A stretch of DNA of 7,384 nucleotides from Actinomycetes bacterium (lineage in GTDB: Bacteria; Actinomycetota; Acidimicrobiia; Acidimicrobiales; Palsa-688), in contig JAKAXG010000203.1 of NCBI GenBank assembly GCA_021827225.1, positions 1 through 7,384 on the forward strand, read 5' to 3'. Position numbers and translations under genes: made by a program. Position 1 is the first letter of the stretch. Every line of letters begins with the position of its first letter. The notes under the pieces were generated by a model that was not told the DNA's origin, did no database searches, and worked only from the letters and a program-made list of their open reading frames with translations. Positions 5,389 through 7,384 of this stretch are shown piece by piece.

Positions 5389-7071
5389 GTGAGCCGCCGC
5401 GTCCATCTCCGCCCCTGGCAGAAAGAAGCCCTCGAGCGCTTCCTCCAGGCCGGCGCATCCGACTTCCTGACGGTGGCCACCCCCGGCGCCGGTAAGACGA
5501 CCTTCGCCCTGACCGCCGCGGTCAACCGGCTGGCCGCCCCTGACGGCCCCCGCCGGCTGATCGTGGTCGCCCCCACCGCCCACCTGAAGCGGCAGTGGGC
5601 CGCGGCGGCCGCCTCTTTCGGGGTCCACCTGGACCACCAGTGGGCGCCGGCGGATGGGAGCCTCCCCCCGGACATGCACGGGATCGTCACGACCTACCAG
5701 CAGGTGGCGGCCTGCGCCCCCCTCCTGGCGTCGCAGGCCGCCCGTTCGATGGTCATCTTCGACGAGATCCACCACGCCGGCGACGACCGGGCGTGGGGCT
5801 CATCGGTCCGCCAGGCGTTCGAGGGGGCGGCGCTTCGCCTGTCGCTGTCGGGAACCCCGTTCCGCTCCGACACGCGGAGCATCCCGTTCCTGCGCTACGA
5901 GCTCGACGAGGCCCGCCCGGACTACGAGTACGGCTACGGGCAGGCCCTGGCCGACGGCCGGGTCGTGCGCCCCGTGTACTTCCCGAGGGCCAACGGCCAG
6001 ATGGAGTGGAGCGCCCCGGACGGCTCCACCTGGTCGGCCAGCTTCGACGACGCCCTCGACACCGTCCGGGCCAACCAGCGCCTGCGGGCGGCGTTGTCGC
6101 TCGACGGCGACTGGCTACCGACCGTCCTCGAGGCCGGCCACGAGCGCCTGGTCGACCTGCGCCGCCACCACCCGAACGCCGGCGGGCTGGTCATCGCCAC
6201 CGACCAGGACCACGCCCGGGGCATCGCCGACGCCCTGGCCTGGCGTCACGGGGTGAAGGCGGTGGTGGCCACCTCCGACGACGCCGGAGCGTCGGACCGC
6301 ATCGCCGCCTTCGCCGCCTCGGACGAGCCGTGGCTGGTCGCCGTGCGCATGGTCTCCGAGGGGGTGGACATCCCCCGCCTGCGGGTGGGGGTGTACGCCA
6401 CCACCACGACCACCGAGTTGTTCTTCCGCCAGGCCGTCGGCCGGCTGGTGCGCTGGACCCCCGGGGTGCCCAACCAGAGGTCCTACCTGTTCATCCCCGA
6501 CGACGCCCGGCTGCGGAGCTGGGCCTACCGCATCTCCGAGACCCGCCGGCACTCCCTGCGCAGGGACAGCGAGGAGCGCCCCGAGGCCGACCCGGCCCAG
6601 CTGGACGAGCTCCGCGAGGAGCAGGTCCGCGACTCCGAGCAGCTGTCTCTGTTCGCCGTGATCTCGGCGGTGGCCACCGACATGCACGACAGCGACGGCC
6701 ATTCCGCCGCCGGCGGGTCCGGGCTCCTGCCGGGCGAGGACGGGGAGGGACCCGGCGGCGACGGCGCCGAGGCGGACGAGAGCCTGGTGGTGGACCTGCC
6801 GGTGCTGGCCGGCCCCGCCGGCCAGCACCTGTCCGCCCCCGGCGGGCCGGGCACCCCGGGGGTGGTGCTGACCCGGCGGGAGCTGAAGACCCGCCTGCGC
6901 GACGCCAACGCCGAGATGGCCCGGTCCCTGGCCCACAAGACCGGCTGGCCCCACGCCAAGGTCAACGCCGAGCTCAACCGCCTGGCCGGCGTGCGCCGGG
7001 TCACCGAGGCCACGGTGGAGCAGCTCCAGCGCCGGCTGCGCCAGGCCGAGCACTGGTACAACCGCATCTGA
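5389..7071 (+). CDS. Superfamily 2 DEAD/DEAH-type helicase
   Basis: The 560-residue product is a cytoplasmic ATP-dependent nucleic-acid helicase or translocase. Motifs run in the standard SF2 order: LRPWQKEAL (7-15), Walker A TPGAGKTT (31-38), motif Ia VVAPTAHLKRQW (59-70), Ib VTTYQQV (100-106), DEIH (125-128), motif III SGTPFRSD (154-161), motif IV GLVIATDQ (266-273), motif V VSEGVDIP (322-329) and motif VI QAVGRLVR (348-355), with both arginines present, so ATPase activity looks intact. The core resembles the ResIII/RadD-like branch, but no nuclease or methylase is fused to it. A Gly/Asp/Glu-rich linker (about 433-490) leads to a basic helical C-terminal domain (about 494-557) that may bind DNA or a partner. 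GTG at 5389 is the only standard start between the in-frame TGA at 5293 and the first motif; it has no purine-rich site before it, so translation may be leaderless or SD-independent. The muramidase gene lies 109 bases upstream on the same strand with no evident functional link. Role (repair, restriction or other) is not shown. Confidence 0.85.
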   Translation: MSRRVHLRPWQKEALERFLQAGASDFLTVATPGAGKTTFALTAAVNRLAAPDGPRRLIVVAPTAHLKRQWAAAAASFGVHLDHQWAPADGSLPPDMHGIVTTYQQVAACAPLLASQAARSMVIFDEIHHAGDDRAWGSSVRQAFEGAALRLSLSGTPFRSDTRSIPFLRYELDEARPDYEYGYGQALADGRVVRPVYFPRANGQMEWSAPDGSTWSASFDDALDTVRANQRLRAALSLDGDWLPTVLEAGHERLVDLRRHHPNAGGLVIATDQDHARGIADALAWRHGVKAVVATSDDAGASDRIAAFAASDEPWLVAVRMVSEGVDIPRLRVGVYATTTTTELFFRQAVGRLVRWTPGVPNQRSYLFIPDDARLRSWAYRISETRRHSLRRDSEERPEADPAQLDELREEQVRDSEQLSLFAVISAVATDMHDSDGHSAAGGSGLLPGEDGEGPGGDGAEADESLVVDLPVLAGPAGQHLSAPGGPGTPGVVLTRRELKTRLRDANAEMARSLAHKTGWPHAKVNAELNRLAGVRRVTEATVEQLQRRLRQAEHWYNRI

Positions 7072-7086
7072 GACACCCCTCCCGGC

Positions 7087-7131
7087 CGATTGGCGGATAT
7101 TTGCCCTATACGGGCAGAAATCCGCCAATCG
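7087..7131. terminator. 45-base inverted repeat between convergent genes, likely bidirectional terminator
   Basis: Two 20-base arms (7087-7106 and 7112-7131) flank a TATAC loop. Eighteen positions pair as Watson-Crick, one as a T-G wobble, and one is an A-A mismatch. It starts 15 bases after the helicase stop and lies 26 bases from the queD stop, so it could end transcription from both sides. There is no T-run on either strand, which is common for high-GC actinobacterial hairpins but weakens the call. At about 53% G+C it is visibly poorer in GC than its surroundings. A protein-binding palindrome or a dispersed extragenic repeat are the alternatives. Confidence 0.6.
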
Positions 7132-7157
7132 ACGCCCCGGCCCCGGCTTCCGGAGGC

Positions 7158-7384
7158 TCAGCGCCCCTCGCCGCTGTACACGCAGCCCGACGTGCACGTC
7201 TCGCGCACCACCACCCGGGCCAGGGGCAGGGCGGGGGCCAGCCGGTCCCAGATCCAGCGGGCCAGGTTCTCGCTGGTGGGGTTGTCCAGGCCGTCCACCT
7301 CGTTGAGGTAGCGGTGGTCGAGCCGGTCGTGGAGGGGGGCGAAGGCCGCCTTGAGGTCGGCGAAGTCCATCACCCAGCCGGTGG
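7158..7384 (-). CDS. queD: 6-carboxytetrahydropterin synthase QueD, C-terminal part
   Basis: Only the last 75 codons are in the window; the start lies beyond 7384. QueD converts 7,8-dihydroneopterin triphosphate to 6-carboxy-5,6,7,8-tetrahydropterin, an early step to preQ0 and queuosine in the cytoplasm. The visible part begins [11 protein letters not shown], the T-G-[MW]-V-x-D-F signature of the PTPS/QueD fold. It then has LDHRYLN with the catalytic Asp-His pair, the conserved [15 protein letters not shown] stretch and [15 protein letters not shown] with the substrate-binding Glu. The ETCTSGCVY ending is in the style of actinobacterial members. The zinc-binding histidines and the catalytic Cys would be in the missing N-terminal half, so QueD versus a PTPS or a PTPS-like paralogue cannot be fully separated here. 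GTG at 7371-7373 and ATG at 7368-7370 are internal codons, not starts. The gene faces the helicase gene tail to tail. Confidence 0.85.
   Translation of the reverse strand, partial: TGWVMDFADLKAAFAPLHDRLDHRYLNEVDGLDNPTSENLARWIWDRLAPALPLARVVVRETCTSGCVYSGEGR

Noticed and set aside
3444..5690. Minus-strand open frame of 748 codons
   Set aside because: It is antisense to the secreted muramidase and helicase genes. Its translation is Gly/Asp/His/Ala-rich, mirrors the repeat array and has no domain, while the plus strand carries a signal peptide, repeats and catalytic motifs.
6115..7197. Minus-strand open frame of 360 codons over the helicase 3' part
   Set aside because: It overlaps helicase motifs IV-VI and runs through the inverted repeat; its composition is that of an antisense shadow.
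7158..7373. Complete 71-residue protein starting at GTG 7373
   Set aside because: The frame continues upstream as TGW in front of VMDF, the family signature, so this is the end of a longer queD gene cut by the window edge.

Overview
The window is very GC-rich. It uses GTG and TTG as well as ATG starts, and third codon positions are almost all G or C. Together with the gene content (a secreted cell-wall hydrolase carrying G-Y-W repeats, and a QueD ending in an [13 protein letters not shown] tail) this suggests a high-GC actinobacterium, perhaps a member of the Acidimicrobiia. That placement is an inference from composition and protein style; no marker gene is present.

Layout from left to right. 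A minus-strand DMT-family membrane transporter (32-991) is followed by a divergent, extremely GC-rich intergenic region (992-1311). Next is a plus-strand major facilitator of the spinster-like type with a long acidic central loop (1312-2946). Thirteen bases later, tail to tail, lies a minus-strand gene for a 142-residue protein of unknown function (2960-3388). A 286-base divergent intergenic region separates it from a plus-strand gene for a secreted protein (3675-5279), made of six 42-residue G-Y-W repeats and a GH25-like muramidase domain. After a tandem 8-mer repeat that places stops in all three frames comes a plus-strand superfamily 2 helicase (5389-7071). A 45-base near-perfect inverted repeat (7087-7131) lies between the helicase and the convergent, truncated queD gene (7158 to beyond the window end).

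The genes do not form one pathway: strand changes are frequent and there is no convincing operon. The two transporters, the wall hydrolase, the helicase and the queuosine-type gene look like ordinary chromosomal genes. I found no integrase, transposase, CRISPR array, tRNA or rRNA. I do not see a clear new multi-gene system. The points most worth following up are the repeat/muramidase fusion with its DNA-level repeats, the 45-base inverted repeat, the all-frame stop repeat and the helicase start without a Shine-Dalgarno sequence.
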